DNA of 64,000 nucleotides, taken from Microbacteriaceae bacterium. GTDB lineage: Bacteria > Actinomycetota > Actinomycetes > Actinomycetales > Microbacteriaceae. How positions within the stretch are numbered: the first letter of the stretch is position 1; the number at the start of each line of letters is the position of its first letter. The DNA is taken from the NCBI GenBank assembly GCA_025463565.1, contig JAODAT010000041.1, positions 1-64,000 of the forward strand. Direction: 5' to 3'. This document shows positions 48,074 to 56,991 of this stretch, piece by piece. The position numbers and the translations under genes were made by a program. The notes under the pieces were generated by a model. It did no database searches. It had not been told where the DNA came from and saw nothing but the letters and a program-made list of their open reading frames with translations.

Positions 48074-49402
48074 TTACGGCGTGGGGTTCTGCGCGTCGTA
48101 CTCAAGGAATGTTCGCTGAACCCGAACCAGGACGGCGATCAGCACGATGATCAGAAGTCCACCGAGCAGGGGCGGCAGCCAGATCGCGCCGATCGCCGCC
48201 ACCACACCGACGTAGACGTCACCGACCCGCGGACCGCCCGCGACGACGACGGTGAAGATGCCCTGCAGGCGTCCCCGCATGTTGTCGGGCACAGCGGTCT
48301 GCAACATGGTGCTCCGGAAAATGGAGCTGACGTTGTCCGCCGCACCCGCACCGGCGAGAAGCACGGCCGCGATGCCGATCTCCGGCAGATAGGCGTTGGT
48401 CAGCGATGAGGTGACGTGGCCGCCCGGGCCGAACGACATGATCGCGAGCAGGGCGCCGAAGGCCGCGATGAAAACGCCGTAGACCATGATCGCGGTGCGG
48501 ATCGCCCTCCCGTGCCAGCGTTCGTGGCTGAGACGGCCCGACACGATGCTGCTGAGCAGGGCGCCCACAGCCCCGGCAGCGGTGAGAATCCCGACGGTGA
48601 TCGCTCCGCCGCCGAGTACGACCGCGCCGACGGCGGGGAACAGCACCCGCGGCTGGCCGAAGGTCATCGCGATGATGTCGGCGAGGAACGAGACGCGGAT
48701 GTTGGGTGCCCTGCGCAGGAACGAGAGCCCGTACTTGAGCGACGCGAGACCCGGTCGCTGGATATCCCCCTCCGGTGGTAATCGCGGGAGCGTGAACACC
48801 CCCGCGAACGCGCTGAGGAAGAGCACGACATCCACCAGGTAAGTCCAGCCGAAGCCGACCAGGGCGACCAGCACGCCGGCGAGGGCTGGGCCGAGGGTCA
48901 GCGCCACGCCGAAGGCGATGCCGTTGAGGGCGGCGGCAGCGGGGATCAGTCGGCGCGGCAGAAGCCTCGGCACGACCGCCGAGCGCACGGTCATCAGCAC
49001 CGTCGTCGATACCGCGTTCAGCGTGGTGAGCACGTAGAACGGCCAGACGATCTCCACGTGGGTGAATGCCAGAACCACCAGCGTGATGGTGGTTCCCCAC
49101 GCCACGACCGACGCGATCATCAGCAGCAGCTTGCGATCGAACGCGTCGGCGAGCATGCCTCCGTACAGCCCGAAGATGATCATCGGAATCAGCGCGAATC
49201 CGCCGACCAGCGACACCGCAAAGGTGGAGTGCGTGATCGAGTAGATGTGCAGGCCGACGGCGACGATCGTCATCTGTCCGCCGATGCCCGACACCGCATT
49301 GCCGAACCAGAGTCGGGCGAATGCCGGGGATTCTCGAAGTGGCGTGAGATCGACGAATCGCGACCGTTTCGGTGGGTCTTCTGGTGCGCTCACTTGCTCC
49401 AT
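48074..49402 (-). CDS. MFS transporter
   Basis: FARLWFGNAVSGIGGQMTIVAVGLHIY, DAFDRKLLL; ATG at 49402. Confidence 0.87.
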   Translation of the reverse strand: MEQVSAPEDPPKRSRFVDLTPLRESPAFARLWFGNAVSGIGGQMTIVAVGLHIYSITHSTFAVSLVGGFALIPMIIFGLYGGMLADAFDRKLLLMIASVVAWGTTITLVVLAFTHVEIVWPFYVLTTLNAVSTTVLMTVRSAVVPRLLPRRLIPAAAALNGIAFGVALTLGPALAGVLVALVGFGWTYLVDVVLFLSAFAGVFTLPRLPPEGDIQRPGLASLKYGLSFLRRAPNIRVSFLADIIAMTFGQPRVLFPAVGAVVLGGGAITVGILTAAGAVGALLSSIVSGRLSHERWHGRAIRTAIMVYGVFIAAFGALLAIMSFGPGGHVTSSLTNAYLPEIGIAAVLLAGAGAADNVSSIFRSTMLQTAVPDNMRGRLQGIFTVVVAGGPRVGDVYVGVVAAIGAIWLPPLLGGLLIIVLIAVLVRVQRTFLEYDAQNPTP

Positions 49403-49421
49403 TCTGTCGCATACTCGGAAC

Positions 49422-50726
49422 GTGACTTCACCGACCGGGACGAAACGCCGCCGCTTCCACCCGGCGTGGATCGTCGCGGCCGTGGCGTTTCTCGCCCTGG
49501 TGGGCGCGGCCGGCTTCCGCGCTGCACCAAGCGTGCTCATGCTGCCGCTCAACCAGGAGTTCGGCTGGAGCACCAGCGTCCTATCGCTCGCCGTGTCGAT
49601 CAACCTGCTGTTCTTCGGGCTCACCGCCCCGTTCGCCGCAGCCCTGATGGAGCGGTTCGGCATCCGCCGGGTCACCACCGTCGCGCTGCTGCTGATCGCG
49701 GCGGGCAGCGGCCTGAGCGTCTTCGTCACCGCGTCCTGGCAATTGCTGCTCACCTGGGGAGTGCTCATCGGGCTGGGCACCGGATCGATGGCGCTCGTGT
49801 TCGCCGCCACCGTGGCCAACACCTGGTTCGTGAAGCACCGCGGGCTCGTGGTCGGCATCCTCACCGCCGGCAGCGCCACCGGGCAGCTCGCCTTCCTTCC
49901 GCTCATCGCGTCGCTGGTGCAGAACGTCGGCTGGCGCGAAGCCTCGCTCGCGTGCGCTGCGGGTGCGCTGATCGTGGTGCCGTTCGTCATCATCTTCCTG
50001 CGCAACAGGCCGGCCGATCTCGGGGTCACCCCGTTCGGCTCACCGGCCCTGCTTGACGAGACTCCGCCAGTTCCGGTCGTGCAGGGCGGACCGAATGCCG
50101 CTCGTCGGGCGATCAGCGCCCTGGTCCGGGCATCGAAGGTGCGAACCTTCTGGGCGCTGGTCGCCGGCTTCGCCATCTGCGGTGCGACCACCAACGGGCT
50201 GATCGGAACCCACTTCATCCCCTCGGCCATGGACCACGGCCTACCCGAGACCGCGGCGGCGGGACTTCTCGCGGTGGTCGGCGTCTTCGACATCGTCGGC
50301 ACCATCGCCTCCGGCTGGCTCACCGACCGCATCAACCCGCGCTACCTGCTCGTCGGCTACTACGGATTCCGCGGGGTGTCGCTGCTCATCCTGCCGTACC
50401 TGCTGTCGGCGACCATCCAGCCCCCGATCGTGCTGTTCGTCGTCATCTACGGTCTCGACTGGGTGGCCACCGTTCCGCCGACCGTCGCTCTCGCTCGTGA
50501 GGTGTTCGGCACAGACGGACCCATCGTGTTCGGCTGGATCTTCGCCGCCCACCAGATCGGTGCGGCGATCGCAGCGACGACCGCCGGCGTCGTGCGCGAC
50601 AACTTCGGCAGCTACACGCCGGCCTGGCTCGGTGCGGCCGGGTTGTGCGTCATCGCGGCGATCGTGAGCGGGTCGATCACCCGTCGACCGAAGGCCACCC
50701 TTTCGCCTGTCAGCCCACCCGAGTAA
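49422..50726 (+). CDS. MFS transporter, monocarboxylate-porter-like
   Basis: FGWSTSVLSLAVSINLLFFGLTAPFAAALMERFGIRR; GTG at 49422. Confidence 0.87.
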   Translation: MTSPTGTKRRRFHPAWIVAAVAFLALVGAAGFRAAPSVLMLPLNQEFGWSTSVLSLAVSINLLFFGLTAPFAAALMERFGIRRVTTVALLLIAAGSGLSVFVTASWQLLLTWGVLIGLGTGSMALVFAATVANTWFVKHRGLVVGILTAGSATGQLAFLPLIASLVQNVGWREASLACAAGALIVVPFVIIFLRNRPADLGVTPFGSPALLDETPPVPVVQGGPNAARRAISALVRASKVRTFWALVAGFAICGATTNGLIGTHFIPSAMDHGLPETAAAGLLAVVGVFDIVGTIASGWLTDRINPRYLLVGYYGFRGVSLLILPYLLSATIQPPIVLFVVIYGLDWVATVPPTVALAREVFGTDGPIVFGWIFAAHQIGAAIAATTAGVVRDNFGSYTPAWLGAAGLCVIAAIVSGSITRRPKATLSPVSPPE

Positions 50727-50735
50727 TTTCGTGGC

Positions 50736-51008
50736 ATGTGCAGAAGCATCCACACCCTCCACAATTTCGAGCCAGCCGCCACCAGCGATGAGGTGAACGC
50801 CGCCGCGCTTCAGTACGTGCGAAAGATCAGCGGATCGACGAAGCCCTCAAAGGCCAACCAGGAGGCCTTCGATAACGCCGTGCACGAGATCGCACACATC
50901 ACGCAGCATCTGTTGCAGGATCTGGTGGCGGTCGGGCCGCCGAAGGACCGGGAGGTTGAGGCCGCGAAGGCCAAGGAGCGCTCGGCACGACGCTTCGCGA
51001 TCGCCTGA
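50736..51008 (+). CDS. DUF2277-family protein
   Basis: MCRSIHTLHNFEPAATSDEVNAAALQYVRKISGSTKPSKANQEAF. Confidence 0.88.
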   Translation: MCRSIHTLHNFEPAATSDEVNAAALQYVRKISGSTKPSKANQEAFDNAVHEIAHITQHLLQDLVAVGPPKDREVEAAKAKERSARRFAIA

Positions 51009-51027
51009 GCCGCTCACGGGCGGAAGC

Positions 51028-51051
51028 GGTCGAGCTTGTCGAGACCTCACC
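51028..51051. repeat. Dispersed REP-like element, copy 2
   Basis: GGTCGAGCTTGTCGAGACCTCACC, identical to 2687-2710. Confidence 0.75.
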
Positions 51052-51072
51052 AACGAGTGCAATGCTTGAACC

Positions 51073-52212
51073 GTGACCGTTCTCAGCCCCGAACTCCTCG
51101 ACCGCATCCATTCCCGTGCCGCCGGCTATGACCGCGACAACGCCTTCTTCACCGAAGATCTCGAGGAGCTGAAGGCGGCCGGCTACCTGAAGGCGTTCGT
51201 GCCGAAGGAGCTCGGCGGTCTCGGGCTCAGCCTCGTCGAGGTGGCGCACGCCCAGTCGGCGCTCGCCGCCGCGGCGCCGGCGACTGCACTCGCGGTCAAC
51301 ATGCACCTGGTCTGGACCGGGGTCGCCAAAACTCTTCGCGACCGCGGTGACGACTCGCTCGAGTTCGTGCTGACGGATGCGGCGGCCGGCGAGGTCTTCG
51401 CCTTCGCCATCAGCGAGGCGGGTAACGACCTCGTGTTGTTCGGCTCTGCCACCGAGGCGAAACCGCTCGCCGATGGCGGTTATGCGTTCACCGGCACCAA
51501 GATCTTCACCAGCCTGTCGCCGGCCTGGACCCGGCTCGGCCTGTTCGGGCTCGACAGCGAGTCGCCGGATGCGCCCAAACTGGTGCACGCGTTCGTCACG
51601 AGAGACGCCGACGGCATCACAACCCTCGACGACTGGGACACCATCGGCATGAGAGCCAGCCAGAGCAATAGCACCCGACTCGACGGCGTGATCGCTCCCG
51701 CCGACCGGGTCGTGCGACGGCTGAAGCCCGGGCCGAACCCCGACTCGCTGATCTTCGGCATTTTCGCCAACTTCGAGATCCTGGTCGCGGCGGTGTACAC
51801 GGGAATCGCACAGCGCGCCCTCGAGCTGGCGGTCGCGGCGGTCAAGGGTCGCACGTCCGCCCGCACGGGTCTCAGCAAAGACAAGGACCCCAATGTGCGG
51901 TGGAAGATCGCGGATGCCGCCCTCGCGGTGGACGCCTTGCCGCCGCAGCTGGACGCGATCGCCGGCGACATCGACGCACTGGCCGACCGCGGGGACCAGT
52001 GGTTCCGCGGCCTCGTCGGCATCAAGTCCCGCGCGACGCGGACGGCGAAATACGTGGTCGACCAGGCCGTCGGCGTGGCAGGCGGCGCGGCGTTCTCGAG
52101 CTCGAGCGAACTGGGCCGGCTGTACCGCGACGTGCTTGCCGGTGGCTTCCACCCGAGCAACGAAGACTCCGTGCACTCCACTGTCGCGAACGCCCTGTTG
52201 GGCCCCGAATAG
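51073..52212 (+). CDS. Acyl-CoA dehydrogenase family protein
   Basis: FVPKELGGLGLSLVEVAHAQ, AFAISEAGND, TGTKIFTSLSPAW, MRASQSNSTRLDGV. Confidence 0.9.
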   Translation: MTVLSPELLDRIHSRAAGYDRDNAFFTEDLEELKAAGYLKAFVPKELGGLGLSLVEVAHAQSALAAAAPATALAVNMHLVWTGVAKTLRDRGDDSLEFVLTDAAAGEVFAFAISEAGNDLVLFGSATEAKPLADGGYAFTGTKIFTSLSPAWTRLGLFGLDSESPDAPKLVHAFVTRDADGITTLDDWDTIGMRASQSNSTRLDGVIAPADRVVRRLKPGPNPDSLIFGIFANFEILVAAVYTGIAQRALELAVAAVKGRTSARTGLSKDKDPNVRWKIADAALAVDALPPQLDAIAGDIDALADRGDQWFRGLVGIKSRATRTAKYVVDQAVGVAGGAAFSSSSELGRLYRDVLAGGFHPSNEDSVHSTVANALLGPE

Positions 52213-52264
52213 CGGTTGGCGCGCTCGTGTTGAGACTTGGCGGGGTCGGCATACAGTGAGCGAC

Positions 52265-53200
52265 ATGCCGCAGCCCAAGGATCGTGCGACCGCCAGGTTG
52301 GCGGCCCTGATCGATGCCGCGGACGGTCCGCCACCGAGCTTCCCGACCGTGGCGACGACCACGTTCAGCTACGACGCGGCACTCGACATCCTGGCGATGC
52401 TCGCGGTCGGTGACGTCGAGCGCGCCCTGCGGGTCGGCGCCGTGCTGCTCGACCTGCAGGAGCCGGATGGCCGATTCCGGAACGCCTACCGGTCCGGCCG
52501 CGCGCTCGATGCCGGCACCGCGACGGGAAACCAGGCCTGGGTGGGCATCGCCCTGATGCGCCTCGGCGAGGCGAGCGGGGCATCCCGCTACCGTTTCGCG
52601 GCGGAGAGTGCGGGGGAGTGGATAGCGGAGAGTCAGCTCAGTCGCCTGGGATACGCCGGCGGGATCGACGCAGCGGGAAATAGCTTCGGCTGGAAGGCGA
52701 CCGAACACAATGCCGACGCGTTCGGGTTGTTCGTCGGTCTCGGCTGGAACCAGCTCGCCGACTCGGCGGAGGCGTTCGTGGCGTCGATGTTCACCGGTGA
52801 CCACTTCGTGACGGGAACGACCGATGACGGCGCGACCCCGAATCCGCGCCCGATTCCGCTCGACGCCCAAACCTGGCCAGCGCTCGCGGTCGGGCGACGA
52901 TATTCCCGCGCGCTCGAATGGGCGCAAACGGAATTGCGGGTCGATGGAGGTGTCTCGTACAGCGACGCGGACACCAGCGCCGTGTGGCTCGAAGGAACGG
53001 CCCAACTCGCGCTGGCCTGCGACGATGCGGCATTGCTCGACCGGGTGTGGGCTTCGCAGCTGCCGGACGGCGGTGTCCCGGCGGCCTCCCGCGCCGGGCT
53101 TGCCACCGGCTTCGGTGAGACGCTGCCGGATGTCGAGCACACCGCGGCGACGGCGTGGGCGATCCTCGCCGCGACAGGGACCAATCCGCTGGCTCGATAA
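52265..53200 (+). CDS. Alpha/alpha-toroid-like protein of unknown function
   Basis: Repeated helical segments and QEPDGRFRNAY, GNQAWVGIALMRLGEA, TEHNADAFGLF. Confidence 0.65.
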   Translation: MPQPKDRATARLAALIDAADGPPPSFPTVATTTFSYDAALDILAMLAVGDVERALRVGAVLLDLQEPDGRFRNAYRSGRALDAGTATGNQAWVGIALMRLGEASGASRYRFAAESAGEWIAESQLSRLGYAGGIDAAGNSFGWKATEHNADAFGLFVGLGWNQLADSAEAFVASMFTGDHFVTGTTDDGATPNPRPIPLDAQTWPALAVGRRYSRALEWAQTELRVDGGVSYSDADTSAVWLEGTAQLALACDDAALLDRVWASQLPDGGVPAASRAGLATGFGETLPDVEHTAATAWAILAATGTNPLAR

Positions 53201-53232
53201 AGCCCACCCACCGCTTCGAGAATGTCTGGGAC

Positions 53233-53276
53233 ACCCCGAACTGGGGAGTTTGCCGACGAGCCGGCTCGCCTAGCGT
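53233..53276 (+). promoter_or_regulatory. Box ACCC(C)-GAACT-GGGG, 24 nt, TAGCGT upstream of NERD paralog 1
   Basis: ACCCCGAACTGGGG at 53233-53246, TAGCGT at 53271-53276. Confidence 0.55.
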
Positions 53277-53366
53277 TGTGCCAAAGCACGACACCGTTGG
53301 GGGACGGAAATTACGGTACTAGGGGACGCAGCTGCGGCCCCGCCCAGGGACGACACTGGTGCGGGG

Positions 53367-53411
53367 CCGCTCTCGCATGCCCCGCTCTCGCATGCCCCGC
53401 TCTCGAATGCA
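53367..53411 (+). repeat. 15-bp tandem repeat, three copies
   Basis: CCGCTCTCGCATGCC x2 then CCGCTCTCGAATGCA; in frame with the downstream NERD gene (PLSHA-PLSHA-PLSNA). Confidence 0.9.
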
Positions 53412-53456
53412 CCGAGAACCCCGGCCGAGCGACCCACTTCACCGTCGCTGGCGTCC

Positions 53457-54176
53457 GTGCGCGAGTTTCTCAGGCTCCAGGCTGAGGCTCCCCGGCGCTC
53501 GTTCGCCGCACGAGTCTTCGGAATCGATCCGCTGGCCAGGTCCGCTGCTCACGCCTACGCCGGTGCTCTCGCGGAGGTCGAGGTCGCTGAGCTCCTCGAC
53601 CGCCTCGGCCATGACTGGACGGTTCTGGACACCGTTCCGATCGGTGTGAACGAGCCGCCGGTGGAGCATGTCGTCATCGGGCCGCCCGGGGTGTTCAGCA
53701 TCGCCCTTCGCAATCATGCGGGTGAGCGCGTCTGGGTCGGCGAACGCACCTTCGTCGCCGACGGCACCCGCTTCCCGCACCTCCGCGATGTCGAGGACGA
53801 GTCCGAGATCGTTGCCGCGCGGATGTCCGCGGCGCTGGGTTCCCGCGTCACGGTCACTCCATGCCTGGTTGTCGCATCGGCGGCCGAACTGGTTCTGAGG
53901 GAGAGTCCGAGGCCCGTCGAGGTCTTCGCGCCCACCCGGTTGGCCGAGTGGCTGGCCGAGCTGCCTCGAGTACTGTCACCCCGCGCCGTCGCCGGCTACA
54001 GCACGGTCGGCCTCACCGCCGGCACCTGGTGCGAGCGACAGCCGGGCGGCGAGTGGGATGCCCGGGTCGCCCGCGACGCCGCGAGCGATCGCACCGAGTT
54101 CGCTGCATTCCAGCGCGAGGTCGCGCGGGCGCGACGGCTCCGGTTCGCGTGGCTGCTTCTCGGAATCGCGCTCTAG
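53457..54176 (+). CDS. NERD (nuclease-related) domain protein, paralog 1, degenerate active site
   Basis: Aligns with 61585-62337: RVFGIDP, VEHVVIGPPGVFSIALRNHAG. Start uncertain. Confidence 0.75.
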   Translation: MREFLRLQAEAPRRSFAARVFGIDPLARSAAHAYAGALAEVEVAELLDRLGHDWTVLDTVPIGVNEPPVEHVVIGPPGVFSIALRNHAGERVWVGERTFVADGTRFPHLRDVEDESEIVAARMSAALGSRVTVTPCLVVASAAELVLRESPRPVEVFAPTRLAEWLAELPRVLSPRAVAGYSTVGLTAGTWCERQPGGEWDARVARDAASDRTEFAAFQREVARARRLRFAWLLLGIAL

Positions 54177-54196
54177 CGCAGCACGGCAGTGACCGG

Positions 54197-54943
54197 TCAG
54201 CGTCCTCGGGCGGCCATGCGAACCACGAGGCTGGTAGGCAGAACACTCGCGAGCGCGACGGCGAGCTTGTAGCGCGCGGTCGGGATGGAGATCGCTTTGC
54301 CGCGGGCCACATCCCGCAGCCCCACCCTCACCACGGTCTCCGCCTTCAGCCAGAGGAAACCGGGTACGTCGTCCACGCTGGTGATGCCCATGCGACTGTG
54401 GAACTCGGTGCGTGTGAAGCCCGGCGCGATCGCACTGACCGTGATGCCACGTGAGCGGTAGAAGGCGTTCGCCCAGCGACTGAAACTCAGCACCCACGTC
54501 TTCGCGGCACCGTAGGTCTCGCGCGGTGTGTATCCCGCGACGCTAGCGACAATCACGATCGTTCCGGATGCCCGGGGAAGCATCTGCGACAGCGCGGCAT
54601 GCGTGAGCCGAAGCGGTACCACGATGAGCATCTCGGCGAGGGCCACCTCATCGTCGATCGAGTTTTCAGCGAAGCTTTTCTGCAGACCGAAGCCAGCGTT
54701 GTTGACGAGTAGGTCGATCGGGCGGACCGCGTCGCCGGCGCGCGCCTCGACCAGCGCGAGTCCGGTTGGCGACAGCAGGTCGGCCGGGATCACCTCGACG
54801 TTCACCGGGAGGGTTGTCGCCAGAGCGTCGAGCCGCGTCCTGTCCCGGGCGGTGAGCACCAGGTCGTAACCCTGAGCGGCGAGTTGGCGGGCGAATTCTG
54901 CGCCGAGTCCGGCCGAGGCGCCGGTGATAAGTGCGATGGGCAT
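54197..54943 (-). CDS. SDR-family oxidoreductase
   Basis: ALITGASAGLGAEFARQLA, NNAGFG, YGAAKTWVLSFS. Confidence 0.93.
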   Translation of the reverse strand: MPIALITGASAGLGAEFARQLAAQGYDLVLTARDRTRLDALATTLPVNVEVIPADLLSPTGLALVEARAGDAVRPIDLLVNNAGFGLQKSFAENSIDDEVALAEMLIVVPLRLTHAALSQMLPRASGTIVIVASVAGYTPRETYGAAKTWVLSFSRWANAFYRSRGITVSAIAPGFTRTEFHSRMGITSVDDVPGFLWLKAETVVRVGLRDVARGKAISIPTARYKLAVALASVLPTSLVVRMAARGR

Positions 54944-54980
54944 TGGCTCAACCTAATGCTCCGCTAGCTAAAATGGAGAC

Positions 54981-55778
54981 ATGTCATCGATGATCACCCT
55001 CCCCGTTCCGAATGCCACACTCGCGAGCCTGGGGGAGAGCGGATTCGATTTTCCCACCGACTTCTCCGCGTACGTCGTGCCGCCCACCGGACAAATCAAG
55101 GGTGCGCTGATCGTCATCCACGAGGTCTGGGGGCTGGTCGATCACATCAAAACTGTCGCCGATCGTTTCGCCGCCCAGGGCTACCTCGTTCTCGCGCCCG
55201 ACCTGCTGAGCGCGATCGGCATCGAGGCGCAGGTGGGCGCGGAGCTGTTCACCCTTCGCAATCACCCGGACGAGAAGGTTCGCACCGAAGCCCAGCCCCG
55301 CCTGCGTGACGCCTTCGCGTCGCTCGGCACTCCCGGGTTCACCGAATGGGCGGTCGGTGCTCTCACCGCCGCGGTTGACTACCTCGAGTCGCAGGCCGGA
55401 GTCGACGGACGCATCGCCGTGACCGGGTTCTGCTTCGGTGGAACCTACAGCTTCGCGATCGCCGCAGCGGACTCCCGGGTGAAGGCGGCCATCCCGTTCT
55501 ACGGCAACCCCGGAACCGTCGAGGACTACTCCACGATCTCCGCGCCGATTCTCGCACTGTACGGCGTGAACGACGCGTCCCTCATTGACGGTCTGCCCGA
55601 GGTGACCACGAAGATGGCGGATGCCGGTGTCGACTTCACCTCGAAGGTCTACGAGAACACCGGGCATGCGTTCTTCAACGACACCAACCCGAACAGCTAC
55701 GACCCTGTCGCGGCGGCCGACGCGTGGGAGCGCGCCAATGCGTTCCTTGCCAGCAACCTCCCGTCCGGCAACCTGTAA
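54981..55778 (+). CDS. Dienelactone hydrolase family protein
   Basis: VIHEVWGLVDHIKTVADRFAAQGY, nucleophile GFCFGGTYSF, AFFNDTNPNSYDPVAAADAWER. Confidence 0.92.
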   Translation: MSSMITLPVPNATLASLGESGFDFPTDFSAYVVPPTGQIKGALIVIHEVWGLVDHIKTVADRFAAQGYLVLAPDLLSAIGIEAQVGAELFTLRNHPDEKVRTEAQPRLRDAFASLGTPGFTEWAVGALTAAVDYLESQAGVDGRIAVTGFCFGGTYSFAIAAADSRVKAAIPFYGNPGTVEDYSTISAPILALYGVNDASLIDGLPEVTTKMADAGVDFTSKVYENTGHAFFNDTNPNSYDPVAAADAWERANAFLASNLPSGNL

Positions 55779-55845
55779 GCGAGCGTGCATCCGACTCCGA
55801 GTTCGGTCATAGGCAAGCACAAGGTTCCGGGTTCATTCTCGCTAC

Positions 55846-56991
55846 ATGGACATCGAAGAGCAGCCGACCCCACCCGCGTTCGTCAAGCCCCGCAAGTCGC
55901 GCCACGGTGTGATCATTGCCGGCTGTGTCGCGCTGTCCCTCGGCATCGTCGCCGGCGGCACCGGGATCGCCTGGGCAACGCTCGACCACGCCGCGACTCT
56001 CAGTAGCCAGTCGCAGCCGATTTCGGGCAACACTCCGACCACGCAGAGCCCTCGCTTCCAGCCCGCCTCTCGCACGACGGCCGGCGTCGCTGCAACGAAG
56101 GCGCAGAAGGTCGGTGTCGTCACGGTGCTGTCCACCATCGACTACGACTCGAGCGAACAGGCGGCCGGAACCGGCACCATCCTCACTTCGAGCGGGTACA
56201 TCCTCACCAACAACCACGTGATCGAGGGTGCGACCTCCATCACGGTGACTGTCGAGTCCACGAACAAGACCTACACCGCCACCGTCGTCGGAGAGGATGT
56301 CACCGACGACGTCGCGGTTCTCAAACTGACGAACGCCTCCGGTCTCACCACGGCCAGCTATGACAGTTCGTACACCGCCGCTGTTGGCGACGCGGTGACC
56401 GCCATCGGCAACGCCGGCGGCACCGGCGACCTGGTGTCCGCCACGGGCAGTGTCACGGCCACCGAGCAGGCCATCACCGTGCAGGGCGACAGCACCGATG
56501 AGACGGAGAGCCTCAGCAACCTGATCGAGACCAGCGCGGATGTCGTCGCTGGCGACTCCGGGGGCCCGCTCCTGAATGCCCAGGGCAGGGTGATCGGCAT
56601 GGATACCGCCGCGACCTCAGGTACCCGCGAGACTGCGGGCTACGCCATCCCGATCTCGGAGGCGCTCACGATCGCGAAGCAGATCGAGTCCGGCAAGGTC
56701 GGTGGCAATGTCACGATCGGCTACCCGGCCTTCCTCGGTGTGGAGCTTTCCCGGGAGTCCACCGCGGCAGTGGTCTCCGGTGTGATTGCGGGCACTCCCG
56801 CCGCCACCGCGGGCCTCGCCGCCGGTGACACGATCACCTCGGTCGACGGCACGGCGATCGACAGCGAAGCCGCTCTCAGCCCGTTGATCGCCGCACACAT
56901 GGCCGGTGACAGCGTCACGATCACCTGGACCGACTCGACCGGCGCAGCGAACTCCGCGACCGTCGTTCTGCAATCCGGTCCTGCCGCCTAG
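55846..56991 (+). CDS. HtrA-like trypsin/PDZ serine protease, membrane anchored
   Basis: N-terminal TM; triad ILTNNHVIEGA, DDVAVLKL, VAGDSGGPLLN; C-terminal PDZ. Confidence 0.92.
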   Translation: MDIEEQPTPPAFVKPRKSRHGVIIAGCVALSLGIVAGGTGIAWATLDHAATLSSQSQPISGNTPTTQSPRFQPASRTTAGVAATKAQKVGVVTVLSTIDYDSSEQAAGTGTILTSSGYILTNNHVIEGATSITVTVESTNKTYTATVVGEDVTDDVAVLKLTNASGLTTASYDSSYTAAVGDAVTAIGNAGGTGDLVSATGSVTATEQAITVQGDSTDETESLSNLIETSADVVAGDSGGPLLNAQGRVIGMDTAATSGTRETAGYAIPISEALTIAKQIESGKVGGNVTIGYPAFLGVELSRESTAAVVSGVIAGTPAATAGLAAGDTITSVDGTAIDSEAALSPLIAAHMAGDSVTITWTDSTGAANSATVVLQSGPAA

